Assembly: GCA_011109175.1 (NCBI GenBank)
Contig: RDEW01000001.1
Span: 1,801,453 to 1,865,452 of the forward strand
Direction: 5' to 3'
Length of the DNA: 64,000 nt
Source: Dicyema japonicum
Taxonomy: Eukaryota > Dicyemida > Rhombozoa > Dicyemidae
The position numbers were made by a program, and so were the translations under genes. This document shows, piece by piece, positions 54,715 to 64,000 of the stretch. The notes under the pieces were generated by a model, which had not been told where the DNA came from, did no database searches, and worked only from the letters and a program-made list of their open reading frames with translations. Every line of letters begins with the position of its first letter. Position 1 is the first letter of the stretch.

Positions 54715-55085
54715 TTAACTCAATTTCCACGACACTCGAGTCTATCATAGAGGCAACTGGAGGCAATTTCAGAAAGAGAAAAGATAAAGACCCCCGTCCG
54801 TATAGAAAATGCGTGGGATCACAATCGGAGCATCGAGAAAAAATGGCCCGATTATTGAGAGATGCCGGGATCACCTGAATATTAGTTATTGGTTAAGACG
54901 GTTTCTCTTGGCTTAAATAATAATAAATAATTTCCACGACCAACTCGGTCAAGATACTGGGCGTAACATACGACCCACTCTTAACCTTCAGCGAACACAT
55001 CTACAACGTCATCTCCTTTGCACAATGAAAGCTAAATTTTGTTGAAACACTTCTAGAACAATATAAGGGGTGTTTCAACTTAAAT
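54715..55085 (+). mobile_element. Type C retrotransposon 3' end and internal fragment
   Basis: From 54735 a C-terminal piece reads GGNFRKRKDKDPRPYRKCVG and ends at GGGATCACCTGA (54862-54873), followed by TTAAATAATAATAAATAA. The same end is at 15551-15620 in reverse. Immediately after, 54920-55060 reads SVKILGVTYDPLLTFSEHI, an upstream part of the same family, so two copies lie head to tail. Confidence 0.65.
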
Positions 55086-55439
55086 TCGCTTGCCGGACAG
55101 GGAGAGTGAGTTTAGAATGACGCAATGACTATTCCAAAATTTATCAAAAAATAATTAATTATAGCATTACAGTGCGACTCCGAATTGGGGAACCCAAGTA
55201 GCGGGGAAACTCTCTTTTTTGGGGATAACCTTGCTTTTAGAAAAATATTTTCGCTATCCGTATAAATACGATGATTTTTAAAGAAATAAAACCCCACCTG
55301 GGGGAAAAATATTATCATAAACGATTCATTAATAATTTATATAATTTTGATTTATTATTATTATTTATTCTAATCTGTTTTACCAAATTTATTGAGATCA
55401 CCTCGATCAGCAAAAAGAGTTTGAACAGGTGTATACAAA
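55086..55439. other. AT-rich spacer
   Basis: Short frames only. Nothing recognised. Confidence 0.3.
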
Positions 55440-55695
55440 AGATCGAAAGGCTGTGAACTCGAGGATCCTACTTTCGGTGATCTTTACAAGACAGTAGGCC
55501 GAAAAAAGAAAGATAAAGAAATGTTGAATGTCGAAATGAGATCTATTTTTGGAAATGACAACTCGCTGACACAAGTTAGTCTTCAAGAAAAACTTTCAGT
55601 GAATCTTTCTAAGTCTCAAATTTTAAGAGGATTTAAAGGAGGCCTGCATCACAAGAAAAAGACTCAAGAAAAGGTCCGAATAACAGATTAATTGA
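55440..55695 (+). mobile_element. Transposase DNA-binding fragment (helix-turn-helix)
   Basis: A readable stretch DPTFGDLYKTVGRKKKDKEM, then LTQVSLQEKLSVNLSKSQIL and RGFKGGLHHKKKTQEKVRIT before a stop near 55690. It looks like the DNA-binding N-terminus of a Tc1/IS630-type transposase. No catalytic part follows. Confidence 0.45.
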
Positions 55696-55747
55696 ATAAA
55701 ATACTTTTTTCCTAAATTATTTATTAGTATAATATATATAACTTGGA

Positions 55748-55850
55748 CATCATTTATGGGAATTGGGTCATCATTTATGGGAATTGGGTCATCATTTATG
55801 AGAATTGGGTCAACATTTATGGGAATTGGGTCAACATTTATGGGATTGAG
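55748..55850. repeat. 21-bp tandem repeat, about 5 units
   Basis: Five units of CATCATTTATGGGAATTGGGT, with CATC changed to CAAC in the last two and the final unit shortened. It lies between two transposase fragments and may be the terminal array of one of them. Confidence 0.85.
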
Positions 55851-55947
55851 TGTATTTAACCTGGTAAGTTAGTTAGTTAACTAATTAACCTGGTAAGGAA
55901 TTGTAATTATCAATTTTTAAAGTTATTCTATAAATTTTAGAAAGCGA

Positions 55948-56896
55948 ATGCCTAGAGAACATATCAAAGTGAAAAGATCAGAATTATACAGTCATGTCTC
56001 TATAAGGATAAATTGATCTGTAAAAGATTTAACATCTCTAAAGGAATGCTATACCCACTAAAAAAGAAAAGGGAAGGAATCCTAGCTCAAGGCTGCTCAA
56101 CATCCGAAGGGACAATTAAATACGAATTGAATACCCAAGTTTACGAGATTTTTCGTAATCTCATGTTAAAAGGTTTCCCAATCAATGGGTTAACCTTAAA
56201 GCTAATTGCACGTAAAATTGCATATAAAAATTCAAATCAATATTTTACTGCCTCCAATGGATGGCTTTACAGATTTAAGAAGCAATTCGAAATAAAATTC
56301 AGAATATTACATGGCGAATCACAATAAGCTGATAAAGGAGGTGCGGAAAACAGCATTATTAATAGACAATGCACCTTGTCATGCTGTTTCTGCCCAATTT
56401 TCAAACGTCGACGTATATTTTTTTCCAAAAATCAAACTTTTTTAATTCAGCCATGTGACCAATGGATAATACAGGCATTTAAGAATCATTTCAATAATTG
56501 GATGATGAAAACGATTATTTATGATAAAAATCCTGTAGCTCAAATAGATGAAGCGATAAAGGGAATCACAATATTAGATGCTATTTCATGTTCAAATTGG
56601 CATGGGGAGAGATTACAAAAACTTCAATACGACATCGCTTTGAAAAGGCTTTGGAATATGACTGTCGGGAAAATGAGGACACCGGAGAAAGTCTGATTGA
56701 TTCGGATATTGTGGAAAATGCGATTTTGGAGAGCTTCTGGGATGATAATAGTAGTGATGAAGAGGACAGCAGCGAACAATTTCTGGAACATTTGGATGAT
56801 CAAGTTATAAACAATGCGGAATGCGCATCCACAATGCTGCTAAATGTTATCGAGCAAGAGACTCCGGAAAATGTCTTCTGCCAAACCTACGACTAA
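55948..56896 (+). pseudogene. Tigger/pogo transposase with internal deletion, duplication copy 2
   Basis: DNA transposase remnant, more complete than copy 1. N-terminal part (56013-56327): ICKRFNISKGMLYPLKKKRE and, after a link, TASNGWLYRFKKQFEIKFRI with LHGES, the CENP-B/Tc5-type DNA-binding domains. The catalytic domain resumes at 56345 with ALLIDNAPCHAVSAQF (second Asp) and NQTFLIQPCDQ, then ITKTSIRHRFEKALEYDC and an acidic tail to the stop at 56894-56896. The region with the first Asp is deleted at 56328-56345. Frameshifts lie near 55995, 56420 and 56590. Copy 1 lacks the N-terminal part. Confidence 0.85.
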
Positions 56897-57071
56897 TTTA
56901 CTGCGAATACTGCTATTTACCTTCCAGGAAGGCCATTTACTTGGTTCAAGGAAGGAAAATAACTAGTAATTTTATTTTGTGTTAAAAAACAAACAATCTG
57001 TGTGAGACTTACTCTTATTGTCTTAAAAAGTGACCACAAATTGGTAATTATCACGATTTTTTGGTTATAAT

Positions 57072-57317
57072 TCAAAATTTAAATTTTTTTAATTTTAGGT
57101 CAAATTGATCTACAAAAAATTTTAATGTAAAAAGGCAAAAAAATAAAAATGTAGATATTCTGTAGGAATAACCGGGAGGACTTGTGAGAGGTTGCGCACG
57201 ACCTTGGAAAGTGGAACCACTTATTTCGATTGTTTCTAACGCCGCATGTATAAAACTATAGCTATTATGGTTTACAAGCGTCTTTTTTACACAATTTTTA
57301 TATTTCTTTTTTACCAT
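57072..57317 (-). CDS. Unassigned 81-codon frame, duplication copy 2
   Basis: Differs from 45078-45323 at two residues (Ile to Lys in the hydrophobic part, Leu to Phe near the end). Function unknown. Confidence 0.3.
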   Translation of the reverse strand: MVKKKYKNCVKKTLVNHNSYSFIHAALETIEISGSTFQGRAQPLTSPPGYSYRISTFLFFCLFTLKFFVDQFDLKLKKFKF

Positions 57318-57576
57318 ATTTCACCACGTCACTAACTCAACCATTCCGACCAATTAACCACTAGGATAACAGGTCACTACAGTCTAACACGCGCTTCTTG
57401 TTTTCTAACCATATTGTGTGATACCTTCGGTCACGTTTAAAAAATGGAAACAAACTGATCGCTTGTCATTTGAAGCCATTCCACACTAGAAAAAAGTTTC
57501 ACTAGTTAAGTTTTAACACTGTAGTTGCCAAAAACTAATATTTTACGTCAACAAAAAAATGTCATTATTAATTGTG

Positions 57577-58171
57577 TTATTTTTTCGTTTCTCCAAACTT
57601 AGTAAATATGACTTGTGTAAATGCAAAATTCATCATTTTCAGGACATTGACGTTCATCGTCGCGGAAGTATCGTAATAATGCATTTTCAATCGTTCCGCC
57701 AGTTTCTCACCAGTATCCACAGAAATAGATTCTAAATGGGGTTTAGTATACCGCTGGTCATTTTGAGTCCCCACCAGCAGTAAAATAGTATTGGGACCAA
57801 TTTGACTCTCGATTTCTTTGTACCACTTAAATTATAAGAAATGATACTTTATTCTCCACATTATCGAATGAATGTTTTTCCATCACAGAAAATGCTATAA
57901 TAAAAATGTCCGTATTTGTGTAAGCACTAGAGTAGTCCTCCTGTTCCTCCGTGTCGAATATAGAGAGGTTTATTTCCTGTCTAAATTCTCCAAATACAAC
58001 GGGCACTGTCGCATTGTAAAAATTCAAAGTCTACATAAATTAAATCAGAATTACTGTTGGAGTGTAACCAGCAGGAAATTCATTATTCATGTAATTTTTC
58101 ATTAAACAAGTCTTTCCAACTCCATCATCTCCCACAATGACACATTTTACATTTATTTTCTCATCATCCAT
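57577..58171 (-). CDS. Rho-family small GTPase, copy 2 (no CAAX)
   Basis: Three exons on the minus strand: 58171-58055, 58030-57848 and 57825-57577; 182 residues, introns 24 and 22 nt at the same places as copy 1. P-loop, [12 protein letters not shown] (again without the switch II Gly) and DTSAT are unchanged. Substitutions are few (for example EY to EF, DSGEK to DTGEK, a change in VLEM). The last 15 residues differ: it ends [11 protein letters not shown] with no cysteine, so the prenylation signal of copy 1 (KKKTCHIL) is gone. It would stay soluble unless another anchor is used. It could be a young paralogue or a decaying copy. Confidence 0.9.
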
Positions 58172-58362
58172 TTTAAGGTTAAACTAGTCTATATAAAACT
58201 AAGTTACTTACGTGTTAATTTAAAAACTTAAATATATTACTTTTGAAATTTGGTTGCCCATGATCAAATTAAATTAAATAATTACATTTTAAATAATTAT
58301 TATTTTAATAAAACTCACATTGATTCTATTCTGTTTTTTTTTGGATTGAGGTCGTGACGAAA

Positions 58363-59500
58363 ATCTACAATCAAATAGACTACATTATTTGCAGACAAAA
58401 AGACCGCAGTATTGTAACTGATGCCCGTGCTTATGGAGGGTCTATAATTGATAGCGATCACAAGATGGTTATTGCCAAAATGTCCTTAAGAAACTTATGG
58501 GTTTGCAAGGGATGAAAAGCAATGGACACACGGAACTGCAGGGGAAGGGATACGTTATAGACTTATAAACAACAATACTATCCAGGAGAGGAATTCAGAA
58601 AATACATGAATGAGGGATTGAAAGAAATATCAGTAGATTTGGCACCGCAAACTGCGTGGACCTTGGTCAAACAGAAGATCATGATTGCTGTGGATACATA
58701 TCTAAAAGGACTACGTAACTAATGCACCCACTGAAGAAATAACCGCTTTGAAACTCCTTGCTAATTAAAAGGCGATATGGACACAATGTCTACAGATGAC
58801 AAAAATACGAAACAGCGGCTACAAAAGGAAAGAACAGTCATCAAAAAGAAAATAAGAAAAGCTGCACGTCGAACATTAAAGAACGAAACAATAACAAAAA
58901 TAGAGAAACTCGAAGGCCTTAAAGACAATGCGAAGTTTTATGAAGCTGTCGGACAAATCAGAAAACTACCAAGGAAAACACTGACTTTGCGAGAGAGAAT
59001 GAAAAAATATTCTAACCAACAAGAAATTGCAGAACTTATAGCCGACTATTTTGAACCACAATTCGTATCAAAAATAGCAAAAAACTCACAATTAACACGA
59101 ATCAGGGAGAATTAGACGAAGAAATAACTTTGGAAGAAGTGATGACAGCAAGTTTCAAACTGAAGGACAACGAGAGTCCCGGGCCAGATGGCTTAAATGG
59201 TGAATTTTTCAAATATGGAACGCAAAAACTATACAAGATAATTGCCTGGATTCTAAACAAAACGTACAGTAAAGGAGCCACCTTGCCACTTGGAGAAGGA
59301 CTATTGACACCAGTACAGAACCAAGCAAAAAAGCGGGGAAAGTTGAGAACCTAAAACCAGTGGTCTTAATTAACACATTACGGAAGATACTAGCCAATAT
59401 TGCGCTTCAAAGAATGGAGGGACGCCTAGACTCGTACCTGTCGGCTTATAAAAGTGGCTTCCGAAAAGGGAGATCAACGTTGCGATGAGATCAAAAAGTT
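58363..59500 (+). mobile_element. Non-LTR retrotransposon: endonuclease end and reverse-transcriptase start
   Basis: 58363-58570 repeats 47056-47265 (IYNQIDYIICRQKDRSI). It continues, unlike copy 1, into a linker (58777-59115; basic KKKIRKAARRTLKN) and the first reverse-transcriptase boxes: NESPGPDGLNGEFFKYG, YKIIAWILNKTY, then in another frame VLINTLRKILANIALQRMEG and AYKSGFRKGRST, breaking off near 59485. No YADD box is present. About 690 bp of endonuclease seen in copy 1 (46365-47055) is missing here. Confidence 0.75.
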
Positions 59501-59765
59501 TTTGTTTTTTTTCTAACTCATTGTTGAGCCGTCTGCATTTTCAATTCTTTCCTTGCAGTCCAGATCTTGGTTAATGCAATTAGGAGAGATTAGCGAGGAC
59601 GTCCAAGGTTTACACAACGACTCTGGAAGTAAACTTTAGTAGCATTGTTTGCTGGAACTGCTTGGTCCATTCTTAGAATATGTCCAAATAACTTCCCCTT
59701 CCCTTTAAGCCGTTAATTCGATCGACTGTGGATGGGTCTGTCAAACATTCATCGCTGGAGCAGAT
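59501..59765 (-). mobile_element. Non-LTR retrotransposon fragment, type A 3' end
   Basis: The minus strand, with stops, reads FGHILRMDQAVPANNAT- and CVNLGRPR-like pieces matching the GHVLR...RGRPR order. It is inserted against the previous element's broken end at about 59490. Confidence 0.5.
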
Positions 59766-60049
59766 TTTGGAGAGATTCGATGAAGATTTAGGAATTAATA
59801 AAAATATAATCCAAATGTCGATTGATTTGGTTGATCATATTTCGACAGTCTAGTGCTGTAAACTTAAATTGTAGAATAATATTCCGTATTATTAACGTAT
59901 TCCTGATCACAAAGGTGTCAAAATGATTAGAGGAGTCATAATATTTAATCGATGCTTAGAATATGCTTGGCGTCATAAATGACCGTTCTGCCTTATAAAA
60001 TGTTACACATCGGTGTTACTGATTCTGGATTTGAACTGCAGTACAACTC
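59766..60049. other. AT-rich spacer
   Basis: Nothing recognised. Confidence 0.3.
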
Positions 60050-61530
60050 GTGAGTAACCACGACCGACCGACCACCTGACCTGTTGTATTATTCTGTCAG
60101 GGATCAGCTCCAAAAAATTCAGGGTGTGGATCCGTGGTGTTTGATCCCTGATGACAAAAAGAAGGTGCCTGCCGATATATTTGAACACTCCGACGAGGAA
60201 CTACCTATTGCTTATAGCACTGTCAGCATCTTTGAAGTGATGACAGCTATCAGGGAATGCAAGGTCAATGCTCCAGGATATGACCACATATCAATGAAAC
60301 TTATCAAAGAGGTTCCGATATTTTGTTTAACTATCTGCGATGTCTTTATGATGGGTGTTTGCGACTTGGCCACTTGCCTTTAATAAGGAAGAAAGCTGTT
60401 GTGAGGATGATTCCAAAACCAGGGAAGCCAAAAAGAGATCCGGCAAACTACGGACCAATTAGCTTAATATGTTCTTTCGTGAAAGTGATTGAACGTATCA
60501 TTTTCAAAAGGCTAAGCAACATATAGAAGAAAACGACTTTCTGATTTTGGAGCAGTGGGGTTTTCGTCCCGGAAGAGGCTGTGCAGACTGTTTCTTTCTA
60601 CTGAATTCTGAAATCATGAAAGCACAAAGGATTCCAAGAGACAAATAAACTTATTATGTCTTGATATCTCGAAAGCATTCGACAGTGTATGCCATGAAGC
60701 GTTGTTAAAGCAGCTTGTATCAGCATGTGCTCCAAGATTCCTATTTGTTTGGCTAAGAAATTGTCTTCAGGAAAGACAATCTTTTGTGAAGGTGTGTGGA
60801 TATATATCTGATGCAACATCATTCAAAAGAGGAGTACCTCAAGGTTCAGTATTGAGCCCTATTTTGTTTAATATATTTATGGCGAGTTTTCCACGTCCGA
60901 GGAAATTAATACTAGTCTTCTTATTTATGCGGATGACGTAATCGTGGTGGACACATCTCTAAAATCTTCTATATCCGAAGGAAGAATCCGGGAGTATGTC
61001 GACCAGATTGAGCATTGGTGCAACTTGAGAGGGCTAAAGCTCTCTGCTGAAAAATCTTGCGCACTCTGAATAAACAGTGAAAAAGCACCTGAAACAAGAA
61101 TACACACTGGGAGTAAACAATTCACACAGTCTGCGCTACCTCGGGGTCGACTATGGACACGCAGGTGATTACATGGACGACATAAAGGGGAGGAGAAAAG
61201 AGCCTTTCATTCGCTCCTATGTACACGGATGTTACACGTTAGCCGTGACACTTACCTGTTCTTCAAAGGAGTTATTCTCCCTAGCCTACTTTATGGGTGC
61301 GAGGGGTGGTTCTTCTCTCCGAAGAGGGACAAGATCTTATCCCTCCTAGAGAAGACTAGAAGAGCTGCAATTAAACTCTCCTTTAACAAGAAACTGAAAG
61401 ACTTCTAAACGAGGACAAAAACAAACTCCTGGAACCGATTAGCAAGATTGTGGAGGATCGGATCAATGGTTTCAGGAGGAGATCAAAGGTCCAGGACACA
61501 TACATAAAGCTGAAAGAATAAAGATTAAAA
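60050..61530 (+). mobile_element. Non-LTR retrotransposon, type B, best copy
   Basis: Plus strand in several frames: DQLQKIQGVDPWCLIPDD, then ECKVNAPGYDHISMKLIKE, RKKAVVRMIPKPGKPKRDPA, NYGPISLICSFVKVIERIIF, FLILEQWGFRPGRGCADC, FFLLNSEIMK, LCLDISKAFDSVCHEALLKQ, FKRGVPQGSVLSPILFNIFM and, shifted, LIYADDVIVVDTS. The C-terminal part has LRYLGVDYGHAG and CSSKELFSLAYF. It ends near 61520. Catalytic motifs can be read but frameshifts at about 60310, 60510, 60640 and 60900 inactivate it. Confidence 0.85.
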
Positions 61531-62089
61531 TGCTGGGAGAAACGTTCCGAATAAGATTAATAATAAAAAAAGGAGAAAGGGTCCAGGTTTGGAGTCCAAG
61601 CCTTATGGTAGGACTCTGATTTAATACCCTCCAGAAATCTCCTTAACTCTTTTGTCAATTAATCGTTGTTGTTGTTGCTGATTCTGAAAAATCATTTATG
61701 GACCGGTCCACCAAGATCATGACATTTTCGTAGATAGATCCCCAATAGTTGACATTTCGGCTAGATTGAGAAAATCATAGGTGGGAATACCGCGTTAACA
61801 ACATTTCTTTAATTAGTCGCAGGATAACCGATCAAAAACACTATCTGTATATTCTCCTCAACAGCATTTATTACAATAAAGTCTGTTATTATGACAAAGC
61901 CTCCATTAAGACCTGCAGGCATTGAACACGTTACCGGTGTTACACCTCATGATCCAGAGCTCATGTTCTGGTCAGGTCTCCCTTCCGCTTTCAAGCAACA
62001 TAACATAACATTTTTTAGTAAAAACCAAGACATAGCGATAGTTATGGGAGATTACGTTATTTAAAATGAGGCCTGGATTCTTTCAAAGT
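61531..62089. other. No confident gene
   Basis: A 57-codon frame starting at ATG 61891 (MTKPPLRPAGIEHVTGV) is intact but unassigned. Otherwise nothing. Confidence 0.25.
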
Positions 62090-63090
62090 TTTACCCTCCC
62101 CCTTTAGCTTCACAGTATTTTCTGAATGAACGTGTCATCCACTTTGGTCCTCAGAAGAAAACCCTCAATCCGTTCCACTACCACGCTTCTTACTGACTTG
62201 ATCAGGGTTTCCTTCTCATCTAGTGGTTCCTCACCCCTTTTATGAAGACACTCAGCTGATATTTGAAATTCCTGGCCTTCTCAATCTCAGAGGTCAAGAT
62301 GAAAAAGAAATCTCCACATAATCTTTATTAGACTAATAGGCCTAGGGATCCACCCTCGATTTTCTTGGTTTTGGGATCATAGTGGAATCCTTCCAACTTG
62401 AGGTGCATATCCCATATTAAGACTTGCTCCAAATAGGTAACAGAGGACCTCAAAGAGGGAATCCGTATCCTCCTTGAATAACTTAAGCCGTATCCCGTCC
62501 ATTCCAGGAGCTTTAACTCGCACTCCATAATAGTTTGTTTCACCTCTTCTTTAGTAATTATCTCCATGCGCCATTTCCCAAGATGTTCTTCCAGAATTTT
62601 CATACTTGAATGAGATTCTTCGGGCACTAGCTCCTTTGGATCAATCCCTTGAATAATCTCGAGCAGTATTAGGAACATACGCCTTGGTGACAACACTGCC
62701 ATTGAATCTCTTCAAATTAATAACATCTGATTTAGATCTAGGGGTTACATTCTCCGATAAGACCTCCAGAATGTTGGGTTCGTGGTGTCCAACCTTCCTG
62801 CTTCAGTCCTCCATTTTTTATTAACTTTTTCTTTAAATAAGAAATCCATAATCTTCTGAGTAATTCGTATTTTTCTCTTAGAAATTCTCGGTTCATATAA
62901 CCCAGACACCGTCTTAACTTTGTCCGAAAGAAATTTTGTTCTGAAATTTCCCGCTTGCTTTCCGCAAGCCGCCCAATTAACTTTATAAACTCTGACGTGT
63001 TCGGACCAAGAACGCTAGAAGTCTTAACGAACATAGGTTGGAAGGTGAAACGGCCCCCAATGCCGTGGTCCTCCTTCCTTTTCAAATCTT
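62090..63090 (-). mobile_element. Non-LTR retrotransposon, type B, minus-strand copy
   Basis: Minus strand: from 63085 a linker with KKKLIKNGGLKQEGWTPRT, then LEIIQGIDPKELVPEE, KLLEWTGYGLSYSRRIRI-type residues and, toward 62240, FILTSEIEKARNF. It is the uninterrupted counterpart of the copy cut by the Tc1-like element at 20185, so it shows the empty target site (about 62775). The 3' half is missing. Confidence 0.75.
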
Positions 63091-63751
63091 CAGCAGTTTC
63101 GCTGAGGAACCCGCAATGACGACTTGAACATAATTACGTTAAAAGAAAGTGTTTCTTGCATGATGAATCCCCAGCAAGACACCTCCCTTGTATCCATGTC
63201 ATGTTCATTTCACCATCCGCCCTCTTTCCAAATGTTCCAGAAGGCAAGTAAACCAGGTATCATCCAACATGATTCGAATTACTAAAATTAAAATTATTCT
63301 ACTAAACTAAATGACTTTTATAGAAGTTTTCATACACAAGTGAAATAGAGTTTTAAATTAAAAGGCAACAAAAGACATGAGACGAGCACAACAACGAAAG
63401 AGATGGAGAAGGCTAACGGAAAGGATAGTCGAAAAACATGGGACAAGCGAAACCATAAACAATGTTCACTGGTAAGGCGGATGTGCTTTAATATCTCTGG
63501 GGAGGAAATTACATGAAAGTCTCTCCGAGGAAGAGAATAGCCTTGTCAAGCCGGTAAAAATAGATATCAAAGTAAGGTTGGGTAACCAGCTTTACAATAC
63601 GTACTAAATGGACGACTACAATGGAGATGGGATACGTGTGAAGTGTCTATGCCGCAAAGGCGGACACAATTAAAATCCCTTTAACTAACTCCTTACTTAC
63701 TTTGGAATAAATTTGATTTGATTTTGATAATTTTAAATAAATTAAGACTGC
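63091..63751. other. Spacer with a retrotransposon scrap
   Basis: At 63375-63475 the plus strand reads RRAQQRKRWRRLTERIVEKH, like a basic linker segment of a non-LTR element. Otherwise no gene. Confidence 0.35.
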
Positions 63752-63823
63752 GGGGGTATAGCTCAGAGGTAGAGCGTTCGACTGCAGATCGAATGGTCAG
63801 GAGTTCGATTCCTCTTGCCCCCT
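63752..63823 (+). tRNA. tRNA-Cys (GCA)
   Basis: 72 nt. The acceptor stem GGGGGTA pairs with TGCCCCC; the D stem is GCTC/GAGC; the anticodon stem TTCGA/TCGAA closes the loop CTGCAGA with anticodon GCA (63784-63786); the T arm contains GGAGTTCGATTCC, a perfect B-box. The discriminator base is T (U73), the identity base for cysteine tRNA. No intron. CCA is not encoded, as in eukaryotes. Confidence 0.97.
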
Positions 63824-63827
63824 TTTT
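63824..63827 (+). terminator. RNA polymerase III terminator
   Basis: TTTT directly after the discriminator base of tRNA-Cys, the standard pol III stop. Confidence 0.9.
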
Positions 63828-64000
63828 GGAATTTATTATTTTTATTTTTTCTTTCTAAGACGACTTAAAATGCTTCAATTTATTATTTATTTAAACTCTG
63901 AGACTTAACACATTTTGTTAAGCGTAATAATGATTATATACCCAAATTTCACATATTTGTGTTTTAGTCATTTCGCCAACGTAATCGACAAAATACAGGC
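63828..64000. other. AT-rich end of window
   Basis: Nothing recognised. Confidence 0.3.

Noticed and set aside
45570-58171. The two Rho genes as alleles misassembled in tandem
   Set aside because: Not excluded, but the copies differ by insertions, deletions and different flanking elements and by their C-termini, which fits a real duplication better.

Overview
The window reads as animal nuclear DNA, most likely from a dicyemid mesozoan (a Dicyema-like parasite of cephalopod kidneys). The strongest evidence is that conserved genes only become readable when very short GT-AG introns are removed. I placed 42 introns by hand and all are 21-27 nt, most often 22; dicyemids are known for introns of this size. 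A second pointer is a Hox-class gene with an Antp/Lox5-type homeodomain followed by a spiralian-type LTGP peptide, the description of the dicyemid gene DoxC. There is no bacterial layout, no CRISPR and no operon.  Single-copy genes, left to right: ribosomal protein eS17 (1443-1872, +); a K+-dependent Na+/Ca2+ exchanger (7501-9185, +); a USE1-like ER SNARE (11862-12432, -); MON1 of the Rab7-activating complex (14163-15520, -); an RBM39/CAPER-like splicing factor (22831-24387, -, with one frameshift); an unrecognised single-pass membrane protein (25742-26627, +); DoxC (29517-30165, -); a La-related LARP4-like protein (33121-34099, +); a small Ser/Thr kinase (35478-36362, -); two copies of a Rho-family GTPase (45570-46176 and 57577-58171, -); and tRNA-Cys (63752-63823, +). 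The genes are compact, sit alone or in pairs, and do not form an evident pathway. Several small unassigned reading frames are listed with low confidence.  Most of the rest is mobile-element debris. At least three kinds of non-LTR retrotransposon are present as broken pieces: type A with a GHVLR-type C-terminus, type B with an FLLNSEI reverse-transcriptase segment, and type C, Jockey-like, with YADD and a GGGATCAC 3' end. There is a Tc1/mariner-like element with 21-bp subterminal arrays inserted in a type B copy (20187-21677), several Tigger/pogo remnants (9762-10501, 13060-14050, 43885-44290, 55948-56896), a tRNA-derived SINE family, a second short interspersed family and small tandem arrays. 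From about 41 kb to the end the sequence is almost wholly elements, apart from the duplicated Rho block and the tRNA.  The Rho GTPase lies in a roughly 3-kb block with a dead Tigger transposase on one side and a retrotransposon endonuclease on the other. The whole block occurs twice, about 12 kb apart; the second GTPase has lost its CAAX tail. I translated by hand without database searches, so family names rest on recognised motifs and exon boundaries on frame continuity.
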